Source of the DNA: Bacillus cereus
GTDB lineage: Bacteria > Bacillota > Bacilli > Bacillales > Bacillaceae_G
Reading direction: 5' to 3'
NCBI RefSeq assembly: GCF_002584535.1
Contig: NZ_NUOT01000024.1
Coordinates: 62,001 to 126,000 of the forward strand
DNA length: 64,000 nt
Shown here: piece by piece, positions 9,342 through 19,776 of the stretch
Numbering within the stretch: the stretch's first letter is position 1
Layout: every line of letters starts with the position of its first letter
The notes under the pieces: model-generated
Database searches by the model: none
The model's input: only the letters and a program-made list of their open reading frames with translations
What the model was told of the DNA's origin: nothing
Translations under genes and position numbers: made by a program

Positions 9342-9632
9342 ATGAAACTTGATATTTTACTAGAACAAATTGAAAAACAACCCATTGGTTATTACTGTAT
9401 TGTGTCGAATCATCATCGATACGATATAGCAGTTGCATATTCACAGCAGTTTTTTGGAAAAGCAATGGTTACTTCTATTCAAAATGGAAGAATGATTTTA
9501 TTAAGCCAAGAGGATATTGGAGAGGAGCAATACTGGGCCCCTAAGCTAGGGATTGAAGTAGAAGATGTAGAAGATTTTCAAAGCTTTTTTCATATGATTC
9601 TTCAGGAACAAATGTTGGCAGAACAATATTAA
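9342..9632 (+). CDS. Small conserved protein, DUF3055-like (96 aa)
   Basis: A strong GGGAGGG ribosome site precedes the ATG. The middle segment SQQFFGKAMVTSIQNGRMILLSQEDI resembles the core of the small Bacillus DUF3055 family as I remember it; I hold this loosely. No membrane segment or catalytic motif is visible. It lies 18 nt after glutamate dehydrogenase and shares its sigma-54 transcript, so a role linked to that enzyme or pathway is an inference from context only. Confidence 0.55.
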   Translation: MKLDILLEQIEKQPIGYYCIVSNHHRYDIAVAYSQQFFGKAMVTSIQNGRMILLSQEDIGEEQYWAPKLGIEVEDVEDFQSFFHMILQEQMLAEQY

Positions 9633-9659
9633 TAGAATAAAAGAAGGGAATGATTTATT

Positions 9660-9908
9660 TTGTATTATGAGATAGTTACAAGCCCATGTTATGGAACAAT
9701 TGAGAAGGTAGTTATTGATAGAGACTCCCGAATTTACGAATGGGAACCGCTGTTTTCAATTAAAAATGCGAATGGAAAAGTGGAAGTAATTAAAATAGGG
9801 TGTAGCGGGGAAGTGCAGTCTTTAGAAGTAGAAGAAGGAGATAAAGTAATTCCAGGTATGGTATTAGCATATATTCAGGAAGATATTTTAATTAGTGGGA
9901 GTGATTGA
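9660..9908 (+). CDS. Biotin/lipoyl-domain-like small protein (82 aa)
   Basis: The TTG start follows AAGAAGGGA. The sequence has the strand pattern of a biotinyl/lipoyl barrel: it starts SPCYGTIEKV and ends CSGEVQSLEVEEGDKVIPG, which matches the SG-x-V ... EGD-x-V-x2-G half of such domains. The hairpin that should carry E-A/V-M-K-M is replaced by FSIKNANGKVEVIKI, with no Met-Lys-Met and a longer loop, so modification by a biotin or lipoyl ligase is doubtful. Third gene of the glutamate dehydrogenase transcript. Confidence 0.65.
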   Translation: MYYEIVTSPCYGTIEKVVIDRDSRIYEWEPLFSIKNANGKVEVIKIGCSGEVQSLEVEEGDKVIPGMVLAYIQEDILISGSD

Positions 9909-9915
9909 TTTTAGG

Positions 9916-9947
9916 AGGAAGATGGAACTATTCATCTTCCTTTTTTT
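9916..9947 (+). terminator. Rho-independent terminator
   Basis: AGGAAGATG (9916-9924) and CATCTTCCT (9933-9941) pair perfectly and run into TTTTTTT. It ends the gdh-led operon before the activator gene. Confidence 0.9.
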
Positions 9948-10044
9948 ATTAAAGTAAGTAAAAAAGTATATTGTCAGATTAATTAAAAAAATCCGATTTT
10001 AATGATACAATACAAGTTAAGCAGTTTAAAGGAGGAGTAACAGA

Positions 10045-12174
10045 ATGTTTTCCATTGCTCATAACAAAATTAGACCTATTGTTTCCATGTCAATCGACCA
10101 ATCTGAAAAGGAATGGAATATAGATGTTGAAAATATGAAAGAATCTTTTCTGTTTCTAAAAAGGGAAGATCAATTATTTGCATACGTTCATGTTAAGGAG
10201 CTGCTATCGAGAAAGGAGCGCTTAACCACTCAAACGTTACTTTTAAATGCTGTTTCACTAGATACAATATGTCATCTTAGCAAAAATATTTCCTTAACAG
10301 CTCTCTTTCAAATTATTGGGGCACCCATTGCGATAGTGAAAAATGAAAGAGGAGAGTTAACGGGATACATAAGAAGAGAAGATGTTTTTGCAGAACTATT
10401 TAAACAAGAAAATAAAAGTGTAGATATACTGAAAATTATTTTAACTTCCATTCCAATGGGGATTTTTGTAGTAGACCGTGAAAAGAAAATTGTAAATTGT
10501 AATGAATCTGGTTTGAAGATGATTAAATCTATTCCTGAAAAAGTAATGAATGTACCAGCAGAACAGATTTTTAATGGGGAACATATAAATAATGCATTTG
10601 CAACAGGAAAAACGATTTTAAATCAATTACAAATAACAAATGAGATGGGAGTATTAGTTGACTACAGTCCTATACCAAGCTTCGATCAAAGCATCGAAGG
10701 AATGGTTATTATTGTGCAAGATTTACCGATGGTCGAGGATATGGCTATGGAAATTGAATATATAAAGGATTTAAATAAAGACTTACATGCAATCTTATCT
10801 AGCATTTATGATGAAATATTAGTGGTCAATCATAAAGGGGAATTAATCCGTTATAGTGAAACCGTTGTTAATGATTTTTGGGGAAGAGATTTGAAGGATC
10901 TTTTAGGAAAAAATCTTTTAGATTTAGAGAAACAAGGGTTATTTAGTCCATCTGTTACGCGATTAGTGTTAGAACAAAAGAAGAAGGTATCGATTGTACA
11001 AGAAACAAAAAGTGGCAGAAAGATATTAGCAGTTGGAAATCCTGTGTTTAATGAAAATGGGGAGCTTCACCGCATTATTATTGCCTCAAGAGATATTACA
11101 GAAGCAACAAGATTAAAGACGGAATTACATGAGATAAAAAAGATATCTGAACAATATAAGAAAGAGTTAGACAGCTTTAAAAGTAAAGATCGTTTTTTGA
11201 AGAAACTTATTTATTGTAGTCCGAAAATGGAGCAAATTATTAATCAAGCAAAAAAAATAGCTGACTTTTCTTCAAATGTGCTCATTACTGGAGAATCGGG
11301 TGTTGGAAAGGAAGTGATTGCACAAGCGATTCACCAACTTGGAAACAGATCTTCAAAGCCATTTTTAAAATTAAATTGCGGTGCAATCCCAGAGACATTA
11401 TTAGAAAGTGAACTGTTCGGTTATACGAAGGGTGCTTTTACCGGTGCTGATAAAAATGGAAAAGAAGGATATTTTAAGCGAGCGGATCAAGGGATTTTAT
11501 TTTTGGATGAGATTGGAGAAATGCCTTTACATCTGCAAGTGAAATTACTCAGAGTATTGCAAGAACAAGAGGTAATTCCGATTGGTAGCACAATACCTAC
11601 GAAAATCAATGTTCAAATTATTGCCGCGACGAATAAACGTCTTGAAAAAATGGTGGAGGCTGGCACGTTTAGGGAAGATTTATTTTATCGCTTAAACGTC
11701 ATTCCACTGCAAGTTCCACCGCTAAGAGAACGGATGGAAGATGTTCCGCTACTCGCGTTTCATTTTTTACAAGAGTTGAATGAGAAATATAACAAGAACT
11801 ATCATTTAACTCCTGATGCACTGAATTTACTAGAGTTTTATTCATGGCCAGGGAATGTAAGAGAATTGCAGAATATGATTGAACGTTTAGTAGTATCTGC
11901 AGATGATTCAGTCATTGATGCTGAATTTGTTAGTAAATTCCTTAATCCTGGATATGATTTTAAAAAATCAAAACCATTGATCACAAGGGTTTTGCCATTA
12001 CAAGAAGCACTGCATTCTGTAGAAGAACAATTAATTTTACTTGCAATGAAGCAGTATAAAACGACAACAAAGGCAGCAAAAGCTCTTGGGATAAGCCAGT
12101 CTTCTGTAAGTCGTAAATATCAAAAAATCATGAATGAAAAGGAAATAGCAATTGATACAATTTCATATTTTTAA
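10045..12174 (+). CDS. Sigma-54-dependent transcriptional activator (CBS-PAS-PAS-AAA-Fis)
   Basis: A 709-residue enhancer-binding protein. Residues 1-125 look like a CBS pair. Two PAS-like domains follow at about 130-235 and 245-360, then a sigma-54 AAA+ domain with Walker A GESGVGKE near 414, the sigma-54-contact loop GAFTGAD near 463 and Walker B LFLDEIGE near 486. A Fis-type helix-turn-helix lies at about 670-695 (TKAAKALGISQSSVSRKYQK). The CBS and PAS modules suggest it senses a metabolite, possibly a nucleotide or CoA compound. Three sigma-54 promoters flank it, and the ATG-N8-CAT palindromes before two of them are its likely sites. Confidence 0.92.
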   Translation: MFSIAHNKIRPIVSMSIDQSEKEWNIDVENMKESFLFLKREDQLFAYVHVKELLSRKERLTTQTLLLNAVSLDTICHLSKNISLTALFQIIGAPIAIVKNERGELTGYIRREDVFAELFKQENKSVDILKIILTSIPMGIFVVDREKKIVNCNESGLKMIKSIPEKVMNVPAEQIFNGEHINNAFATGKTILNQLQITNEMGVLVDYSPIPSFDQSIEGMVIIVQDLPMVEDMAMEIEYIKDLNKDLHAILSSIYDEILVVNHKGELIRYSETVVNDFWGRDLKDLLGKNLLDLEKQGLFSPSVTRLVLEQKKKVSIVQETKSGRKILAVGNPVFNENGELHRIIIASRDITEATRLKTELHEIKKISEQYKKELDSFKSKDRFLKKLIYCSPKMEQIINQAKKIADFSSNVLITGESGVGKEVIAQAIHQLGNRSSKPFLKLNCGAIPETLLESELFGYTKGAFTGADKNGKEGYFKRADQGILFLDEIGEMPLHLQVKLLRVLQEQEVIPIGSTIPTKINVQIIAATNKRLEKMVEAGTFREDLFYRLNVIPLQVPPLRERMEDVPLLAFHFLQELNEKYNKNYHLTPDALNLLEFYSWPGNVRELQNMIERLVVSADDSVIDAEFVSKFLNPGYDFKKSKPLITRVLPLQEALHSVEEQLILLAMKQYKTTTKAAKALGISQSSVSRKYQKIMNEKEIAIDTISYF

Positions 12175-12221
12175 AGGGGAAAGGGGGAGTCTACATAGAC
12201 TGCCTCTTCTCTTTGGTGTAA

Positions 12222-12257
12222 TTATGCGAAATATCATAACCTATGCAAATATGCATA
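12222..12257. promoter_or_regulatory. Twin palindromes, likely activator sites (UAS)
   Basis: TTATGCGAAATATCATAA (12222-12239) and TATGCAAATATGCATA (12242-12257) both fit TATG-N8-CATA. They lie end to end 64-99 bp upstream of a sigma-54 promoter and share the pattern of the single site at 7873. A weak hairpin (AGTCTA/TAGACT, about 12189-12202) just before them may end the activator transcript. Confidence 0.6.
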
Positions 12258-12320
12258 ATTTTGTGTAGGTTATTTAAGGAAATCATCAATTTTTGTATGG
12301 TTGCTTCGTATTTTAAATGT

Positions 12321-12336
12321 TGGCACAATTCTTGCT
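12321..12336 (+). promoter_or_regulatory. Sigma-54 promoter of the aldehyde dehydrogenase operon
   Basis: TGGCACAATTCTTGCT matches TGGCAC-N5-TTGC exactly. It lies about 42 bp before the GTG start at 12378 and just downstream of the twin palindromes. Confidence 0.88.
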
Positions 12337-12377
12337 TATATAATATATGAATGATTTACAAAGGGGGACTATATACA

Positions 12378-13871
12378 GTGCTAGATTTAAAAATGTATCT
12401 AAACGGTGAATGGAGAGATTCTAGTAATCAAGAGAAAAGACCGATTATTAACCCTGCGAATGGCAAGGTTATCGCATATGCACCTGAAGGAACAATCGAG
12501 GATGCAAAATACGCGATTGAAGTGGCACGAGCTACTTTTGATAGCGGAATTTGGTCAGAAACATCCGCTGCGGAAAGAGCATCTTATTTATTTAAAATAG
12601 CAGATGAAATTGATAAAAATTTAAAAGAACTTGCGCAACTTGAAACAATGGACAATGGAAAAACATATCGAGAGGCAGAAGGAGATATTGGAGATGCGGC
12701 AGCCTGTTTTCGCTATTATGCGGGGCTTATTACAAAACCAGACGGACAAACGTATCATGTAGCCGATCCGATGCAAGCTATGGTAGTGAGAGAGCCAGTT
12801 GGTGTTTGTGGTTTAATGGTTCCTTGGAATTATCCGTTATTAATGAGTGTTTGGAAAATTGCACCTGCTTTAGCAGCTGGAAACACAATTGTATTTAAGC
12901 CTTCTGAGGTTACACCAATCACTGCAACAAAATTATTTGAAATAATGGAAAAAGTAGAATTGCCAAAAGGTGTTGCCAATATGGTAATGGGAGCCGGACC
13001 AATAGTAGGAAATGAGATTGCAGCAAGTAATAAAGTTGATATGATTTCTTTTACAGGTGGAACAAAAACAGGAAAGCACATTATGAGAACAGCGGCAGAT
13101 AATATGAAGAAGATTTCGTTAGAACTTGGTGGGAAATCTCCAAATATTATTTTTGCAGATGCAGATTTTGAAACAGCTGTTGATTATGCGCTGTTTGGTA
13201 TTTATGCAGGTACTGGACAAGTATGTTCAGCAGGATCAAGGATTCTTGTAGAAGAAAGCGTTTACGATAAATTTGTTAATTGTTTTGTAGAACGAGCGAA
13301 CCAAATTAATGTTGGACCTGGTGATAATCCAGAATCAGAGATGGGGCCACTTGTAAGTCAAGAGCATATGGAAAAAGTATTACGCTATATAGAGATTGGA
13401 AAAGATGAAGGAGCAGAAATTGCTTGCGGAGGAAAGCGTATAATGGCGAATGGGAAAGGTGACGGTTTCTTTATTGAACCAACGGCCTTTGTCAATGTGA
13501 AACCTGATATGCGTATTGTACAGGAAGAAATTTTTGGACCGGTTGTAGTAATCCAGAAGTTTAAGAATGAACAAGAAGCGATTGAGCTAGCAAATGGTAC
13601 AGATTACGGCTTAGCCGGAGGTGTATTTACAGTTGATGGTGCCAAAGCGATGCGTGTAATCCGCAAGCTTCGCGCAGGAATTACGTGGATTAATAGTTAT
13701 CACCCAACATACAACGAAGCACCTTGGGGTGGGTATAAGCAAAGTGGTATCGGTCGTAGTTTAGGAACGTTTGGTTTAGAGGAATTTCAAGAAATTAAGC
13801 AGATTAATATAAATCTAGAAGTAGAACCAATTGGTTGGTTTGCAAATAAAAAAACTATAGAGGTGAAATAG
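12378..13871 (+). CDS. NAD(P)-dependent aldehyde dehydrogenase
   Basis: A 497-residue aldehyde dehydrogenase of the betaine/aminoaldehyde group. The coenzyme segment is MVPWNYPLLMSVWK, the general-base Glu lies in LELGGKSPN, and the catalytic thiol is Cys283 in GTGQVCSAGSR. I choose the GTG at 12378 because AAGGGGGA precedes it; an in-frame ATG at 12351 lies before that ribosome site. It is first in a sigma-54 operon with the aminotransferase, which starts one nucleotide after its stop codon. It probably oxidises the semialdehyde made by that enzyme. Confidence 0.88.
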   Translation: MLDLKMYLNGEWRDSSNQEKRPIINPANGKVIAYAPEGTIEDAKYAIEVARATFDSGIWSETSAAERASYLFKIADEIDKNLKELAQLETMDNGKTYREAEGDIGDAAACFRYYAGLITKPDGQTYHVADPMQAMVVREPVGVCGLMVPWNYPLLMSVWKIAPALAAGNTIVFKPSEVTPITATKLFEIMEKVELPKGVANMVMGAGPIVGNEIAASNKVDMISFTGGTKTGKHIMRTAADNMKKISLELGGKSPNIIFADADFETAVDYALFGIYAGTGQVCSAGSRILVEESVYDKFVNCFVERANQINVGPGDNPESEMGPLVSQEHMEKVLRYIEIGKDEGAEIACGGKRIMANGKGDGFFIEPTAFVNVKPDMRIVQEEIFGPVVVIQKFKNEQEAIELANGTDYGLAGGVFTVDGAKAMRVIRKLRAGITWINSYHPTYNEAPWGGYKQSGIGRSLGTFGLEEFQEIKQININLEVEPIGWFANKKTIEVK

Positions 13872-15254
<1,383 letters not shown>

Positions 15255-15284
15255 TTCTTTTACACAATAACTTTTAAATACAAG

Positions 15285-15335
15285 CCAGTAAAACCATCAT
15301 GCCGCTTTTCTTTCTAATTGGTTTTACTGGTTTTT
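15285..15335 (+). terminator. Internal rho-independent terminator
   Basis: CCAGTAAAACCA (15285-15296) and TGGTTTTACTGG (15319-15330) pair perfectly, followed by TTTTT. It splits the aminotransferase from the CoA-transferase, so the downstream pair needs read-through or its own promoter. Confidence 0.85.
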
Positions 15336-15353
15336 ACTATAGGAGGATAAGAA

Positions 15354-16541
15354 GTGGAAGGAGCACTACAAGGGATTACAATTATTGATTTATCTCGGGT
15401 TCTTGCTGGTCCTTTTTGTACGATGATTCTTGGTGATTTAGGAGCCAAAGTGATAAAAGTTGAAAATGTAGGAAATGGTGATGATACGAGAGGGTGGGGG
15501 CCCCCTTTTGTAGGAGGAGAAAGTGCGTATTTTCTTTGTGCAAATCGTAATAAAGAATCTATTACATTAAATTTAAAATCAGAAATGGGAAAGGAAGTTT
15601 TGACAAAGCTTATTTCTCATGCGGATATCGTTGTGCAAAATTTTAAGCCTGGAACACTTGAGCGAATGGGACTTGGGTATGAAGTATTAAAAAAGATGAG
15701 GGAAGATATTATTCTCGCCTCTATTAGTGGATTTGGTCAAAGTGGTCCTACTTCCCAACTTCCTGGCTATGATTATATGATTCAAGCAATGAGTGGACTT
15801 ATGAGCATAACCGGAGGTAGAGATGAAGGGCCTGCAAAAGTAGGGGTTGCCATTTCAGATGTACTCACAGGGCTTTTTACGTGTATCGGAATTTTAGCCG
15901 CTTTGCAGCACCGAAATAGAACGGGAGAAGGACAAGAAATTGATATTTCATTATTTGATTCACAGTTAGCAGCATTAGTAAATGTAGCGAGCAATTATTT
16001 ATGTACAGGTGAATTACCAGAGAGACTGGGCAATCAGCATCCGAATATTGTTCCGTATCAAGTATTTGAAGCGGAGGATGGTGATCTTGTTGTTGCGGTC
16101 GGAAACGATGAGCAGTTTTATAAGTTCTGTTTGTTGTTAGATAGACAAGATTTATCCAGCCTAGAACGTTATAAAACAAATGCAGGCCGTCTTCAGCATA
16201 AAGATGAGCTCGTCAATATGATTGCAAATGAAATGAAGAAGAAAAAGAAAAAAGAATGGAAACAACTTTTGGATGAAGCGGGGATTCCAAATGGACCAAT
16301 CCTTAATGTGAAAGAAGCGCTAGAAACAGAGCAGGCAGTGGCGCGAGGTATGACAATTCATATGGACCATCCGACAATCGAAAACCTTAAACTTGTAGGT
16401 TCACCACTAAAGCTTTCAAAGTCACCAGTTCAGATGCAGAAACATCCGCCACTCCATGGGGAACATACAGAAAAGATTTTGCAAAGCCTTGGATATTCAC
16501 AGGAAATCATTATGGAAATGACAAAAAATCAATACATATGA
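15354..16541 (+). CDS. CaiB/BaiF family (type III) CoA-transferase
   Basis: A 395-residue CoA-transferase. It opens with the family signature GITIIDLSRVLAGPFCTMIL-, then GAKVIKVEN, and carries ISGFGQSGP followed by the PGYD segment where the catalytic aspartate is expected. The GTG start follows AGGAGG. It sits 13 nt before an acyl-CoA dehydrogenase with glutaryl-CoA dehydrogenase features. Family members paired this way (for example SUGCT or GcdG types) move CoA to glutarate. Glutarate is therefore my best guess for the acceptor. Confidence 0.85.
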   Translation: MEGALQGITIIDLSRVLAGPFCTMILGDLGAKVIKVENVGNGDDTRGWGPPFVGGESAYFLCANRNKESITLNLKSEMGKEVLTKLISHADIVVQNFKPGTLERMGLGYEVLKKMREDIILASISGFGQSGPTSQLPGYDYMIQAMSGLMSITGGRDEGPAKVGVAISDVLTGLFTCIGILAALQHRNRTGEGQEIDISLFDSQLAALVNVASNYLCTGELPERLGNQHPNIVPYQVFEAEDGDLVVAVGNDEQFYKFCLLLDRQDLSSLERYKTNAGRLQHKDELVNMIANEMKKKKKKEWKQLLDEAGIPNGPILNVKEALETEQAVARGMTIHMDHPTIENLKLVGSPLKLSKSPVQMQKHPPLHGEHTEKILQSLGYSQEIIMEMTKNQYI

Positions 16542-16554
16542 GGAGGCAGTACAA

Positions 16555-17772
16555 ATGAATTTTTCATTAACAGAAGAACAACAAAGTGTTAGAAAAGTAG
16601 TGAGATCGTTTGTGGATAATGAAATTATTCCATACATTAAAGAATGGGATGAAAAAGGACATTTTGAACAAAAAATCTTGAAGCGTTTAGCAGAATTACA
16701 ATTTATGGGCGTTTGTATCCCAGAACAATATGGCGGAGTGGGCATGGATTATAATACACTAGCTATTATTTGTGAAGAATTAGAACGTGGTGATACTGCT
16801 TTTCGTACAGCTGTATCTGTACATACGGGGCTAAATAGCATGACACTTCTTCAATGGGGAACAGAAGAGCAGAAACAAAAGTATCTTGTTCCACAAGCGA
16901 AAGGTGAAAAGATTGGGGCGTTCGGTTTAACGGAACCAAATGCAGGATCAGATGTCGTTGCTATGCAGACTACAGCAGTAAAACAAGGCGATTACTACGT
17001 ATTAAATGGATCTAAAACATGGATTTCGTTATGTGATGTTGCAGATCACTTCTTAATATTTGCAAAAACAAATCCGGAATTGAAGCACCGAGGTATTTCT
17101 TGTTTTATTGTAGAACGAACATTTGCAGGAGTATCAACAAAAGCAATAAAAGGAAAGCTTGGTATTAGAGCTGGAAATACAGGTGAAGTGTTTTTAGATG
17201 ATGTAAAAGTACCGATAGAGAATCTCCTTGGAGAAGAAGGGGAAGGGTTTAAAATTGCTATGTCTTCATTAGATAACGGACGCTTTACAGTAGCTGCAGG
17301 TGCATGTGGACTTATTCAAGCAAGTCTGGAAGCAAGTGTAAAGTATTGTGAAGAGCGTCAAACATTCGGAAAAGAAATTGGAAAACATCAGCTTGTACAA
17401 CAAATGATTGCGAAAATGTCTGTAAATCTTGAAATATCACGTTTATTGGTTTATAAAGCAGGGTGGTTGAAAAACGAAGGGAAACGTAATACGCGTGAAA
17501 CGTCTTTAGCAAAATGGATCGCTTGTGACGCTGCATTTGAAGCGGCAAATGATGCAGTGCAGGTGCACGGAGCATATGGATATTCAAATGAATTTCCAGT
17601 AGAACGATATTTACGAAATGCAAAGGCTCCAGTTATTTACGAAGGAACACGTGAGATTCATACCATTATGCAAGCGGAATACGCACTTGGTTATCGCTCT
17701 GATAAGGAACTTCGTAATATGTTACCGAAGTGGCCTTTTGAAGAAAGTGAGGCAGAAATGGTAACGAAATAA
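16555..17772 (+). CDS. Acyl-CoA dehydrogenase, glutaryl-CoA dehydrogenase-like
   Basis: A 405-residue FAD enzyme of the acyl-CoA dehydrogenase superfamily. FAD contacts lie in FGLTEPNAGSD and TWISLCD, and the catalytic base is Glu363 in VIYEGTREIH. Arg84 in AFRTAVSVHTG aligns with the arginine in GYRSAMSVQSSL of human glutaryl-CoA dehydrogenase, which holds the distal carboxylate of glutaryl-CoA; general chain-length dehydrogenases lack it. With the upstream CoA-transferase this points to glutaryl-CoA oxidation to crotonyl-CoA. The alternative is a generic short-chain acyl-CoA dehydrogenase. Confidence 0.82.
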   Translation: MNFSLTEEQQSVRKVVRSFVDNEIIPYIKEWDEKGHFEQKILKRLAELQFMGVCIPEQYGGVGMDYNTLAIICEELERGDTAFRTAVSVHTGLNSMTLLQWGTEEQKQKYLVPQAKGEKIGAFGLTEPNAGSDVVAMQTTAVKQGDYYVLNGSKTWISLCDVADHFLIFAKTNPELKHRGISCFIVERTFAGVSTKAIKGKLGIRAGNTGEVFLDDVKVPIENLLGEEGEGFKIAMSSLDNGRFTVAAGACGLIQASLEASVKYCEERQTFGKEIGKHQLVQQMIAKMSVNLEISRLLVYKAGWLKNEGKRNTRETSLAKWIACDAAFEAANDAVQVHGAYGYSNEFPVERYLRNAKAPVIYEGTREIHTIMQAEYALGYRSDKELRNMLPKWPFEESEAEMVTK

Positions 17773-17780
17773 AATAGGAG

Positions 17781-17812
17781 GGCAGTGCAACGAAGGTTGC
17801 ACTGCCTTTTTT
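17781..17812 (+). terminator. Rho-independent terminator, end of the catabolic island
   Basis: GGCAGTGCAAC (17781-17791) and GTTGCACTGCC (17796-17806) form a perfect stem with a T-run. Confidence 0.93.
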
Positions 17813-17835
17813 GTTATCTTTTCAACTTACAAGTA

Positions 17836-17887
17836 TTTACATGTATTTTGTCTTAGTGTACTATTTAACTAGTACACTAAGACAAAA
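17836..17887 (+). promoter_or_regulatory. Promoter and GntR/YtrA-type operator
   Basis: TTTACA (17836-17841) and TACTAT (17859-17864) at 17-bp spacing form a sigma-A promoter. Overlapping the -10 is a perfect 17-bp inverted repeat, TTTTGTCTTAGTGTACT (17846-17862) and its complement (17871-17887), with an 8-bp spacer. The AGTGTA/TACACT core matches operators of YtrA-type GntR regulators. The repressor gene starts 12 bp downstream, so autoregulation is likely. Confidence 0.8.
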
Positions 17888-17898
17888 GGAGGGGGGAA

Positions 17899-18276
17899 AT
17901 GAAAATTGAGTTTTCTCCTAACATACCGATTTATATTCAGGTGATGGAATACATAAAAAAAGAAATTGTAACAGGTCATTTATTACCTGGTGAAAAAATT
18001 CCTTCTGTACGCGAATTAGCGAGTGAGTTACAAGTCAATCCAAATACAATTCAGCGTACATTTCAAGAACTAGAGAGAGAATGGATCGTTGTAACACGCA
18101 GAGGAATGGGAAGATATGTAACGAGCGAAGGGGAGAAAATTATGGAGCTGCGCAAAGGTATGGCGAAAGAGTTGCTTCATTCTTTTATAAATGGAATGGA
18201 TAATTTAGGATTTTCAGAAGAGGAAATTCTCTCGATTCTTCGTTCTTCATTGGAAGAGAAAAGGGAGGAGAAATGA
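17899..18276 (+). CDS. GntR-family regulator, YtrA subfamily
   Basis: A 125-residue regulator with an N-terminal winged helix (IPIYIQVMEYIKKEIVTG, then PSVRELASELQVNPNTIQRTFQELE) and only a short helical C-terminal tail of about 50 residues, as in the YtrA subfamily that controls ABC transporter operons. It is the first gene of a five-gene operon and overlaps the next by four nucleotides. A perfect inverted repeat over its own promoter is its probable operator. Inducers of YtrA-type proteins are often cell-wall-active antibiotics, but nothing here shows the ligand. Confidence 0.88.
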   Translation: MKIEFSPNIPIYIQVMEYIKKEIVTGHLLPGEKIPSVRELASELQVNPNTIQRTFQELEREWIVVTRRGMGRYVTSEGEKIMELRKGMAKELLHSFINGMDNLGFSEEEILSILRSSLEEKREEK

Positions 18277-18974
18277 TGATGAACTTGCTCGAAATTAAGG
18301 AATTATGGAAGCGATATGGGTTAAAGGCAGTCATTCGCGATGTAAATCTAGTGATTACAGAAGGGAAAATCATTGGTCTTGTTGGCGATAACGGCAGTGG
18401 TAAGACAACATTATTAAAAATGATTGCAGGTTTGCAGCATCCTTCAGAAGGGAATATCAAAATTGCAAGAGAGAATGTAGGCTTAGAAACAAAAAAAATT
18501 GTTTCATTTATGCCAGATCGACCAGTATTTGATGAATGGATGACTGTAAAGGATGCTTTATTTTTCTATCGTGACTTTTATCCAGACTTTGATATTCAAA
18601 AGGCGGTTGATAAGGTCGCTGAATTTAAAATACCGCTGGAGGAAAAGATTACAGCTTTGTCAAAAGGAATGGTTGAGAAACTGCAGCTTATTTTAACATT
18701 TTCAAGAAAAGCGAAACTATATATATTAGATGAACCGCTTGGCGGGATTGATCCTGTTTCACGGGAGCATGTGCTAGAACTTATTTTGCAGTTTTATCGT
18801 GAGGATAGTACGATTTTAATTTCTACTCATTTAATTGGTGAAATTGAAAATATTTTTGATGAAGTTATTTTTTTGAAGGATGGAGAGATTGTACTACATG
18901 AGAATGTAGAAGAACTTCGTTTTAAAAGAGGGAAAGCGGTGACTGAATTGTTTAAGGATGTGTTTGGAAAATGA
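18273..18974 (+). CDS. ABC transporter ATP-binding protein
   Basis: A 233-residue ATPase with Walker A GDNGSGKTT, a divergent signature LSKGMVEKLQL, Walker B LYILDEPLGGID and the switch His in STHLIG. The signature lacks the usual LSGGQ, as in YtrB/BcrA-like exporters. It starts within the GntR stop codon and overlaps its membrane partner by four nucleotides. The exact start (18273 or the Met two codons on) is not settled. Confidence 0.85.
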   Translation: MMMNLLEIKELWKRYGLKAVIRDVNLVITEGKIIGLVGDNGSGKTTLLKMIAGLQHPSEGNIKIARENVGLETKKIVSFMPDRPVFDEWMTVKDALFFYRDFYPDFDIQKAVDKVAEFKIPLEEKITALSKGMVEKLQLILTFSRKAKLYILDEPLGGIDPVSREHVLELILQFYREDSTILISTHLIGEIENIFDEVIFLKDGEIVLHENVEELRFKRGKAVTELFKDVFGK

Positions 18975-19762
18975 GTCAAACCCTTCGATATTTATACAAT
19001 TGTAATAAAAAGAAGATATGGGCGATTTATTTTGGATTTATTACTATTTCATTAATTCTATTATTTAATATGAAGGGATGTACGGGAGTAAGGTTTTCAA
19101 GTAGACAAGATATAACATTAATCATATTTATATTCTTATTTTGTATAACTGCATTTTCTATCTTCTTACTAGCGCTTTCTTCTTTCCGACAAATAGTAAG
19201 AGGCTCTATGATTTGGTATGCAGCAATTCCATCAAAGAAATATATATACGCGAATTTGTTATTATTTGTAATCATGTTTAGCTTGTTGTCTTTAATAGGA
19301 ATTGCTTTTTTACATTTTCTTTCCATAAACATATATGGGAATAAAGCAAATGGAGAGGTGCAGCAAGCCATTAGTAGCTTATACAATTATGGCCTATTAC
19401 ACCACCTGTTCTCCCTCTTCTTATGGATTATAGATTTAGTAAGTACATTAGTTTCTCTGTATTTCATAATCATAGTTGTAAAACTATTTAATTTGAAATC
19501 TTCATTAAATAAAATGTTATTTATCGTTTTATTTGTTGTTTTCGGTGGAATTCAGTTTTTTATAACTAATATGATAGATAAAATAAATATATATGTGTTT
19601 TCGATAAAAAATGTTGGGGTAATAGATAAAAATGGCTTTTTTGAAACATCTTTTTATTTGAGTGATACTTCAAATATTTCTTATCTAATTTTTAATTTAT
19701 TATCAATTTATTTATTGGTGGTAATAACAAGTCATATCATCGATAAAAAACTAGAAGTCTAA
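18971..19762 (+). CDS. Membrane protein, probable ABC transporter permease
   Basis: A 263-residue protein with about six strongly hydrophobic segments, including IWAIYFGFITISLILLF near the N-terminus. It has no motif I recognise, but it is translationally coupled (ATGA overlap) to the preceding ATPase, which makes it that protein's permease by context. It is very AT-rich and rich in Ile, Leu and Phe. Confidence 0.7.
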   Translation: MSQTLRYLYNCNKKKIWAIYFGFITISLILLFNMKGCTGVRFSSRQDITLIIFIFLFCITAFSIFLLALSSFRQIVRGSMIWYAAIPSKKYIYANLLLFVIMFSLLSLIGIAFLHFLSINIYGNKANGEVQQAISSLYNYGLLHHLFSLFLWIIDLVSTLVSLYFIIIVVKLFNLKSSLNKMLFIVLFVVFGGIQFFITNMIDKINIYVFSIKNVGVIDKNGFFETSFYLSDTSNISYLIFNLLSIYLLVVITSHIIDKKLEV

Positions 19763-19776
19763 AGGGGGAACAATCA

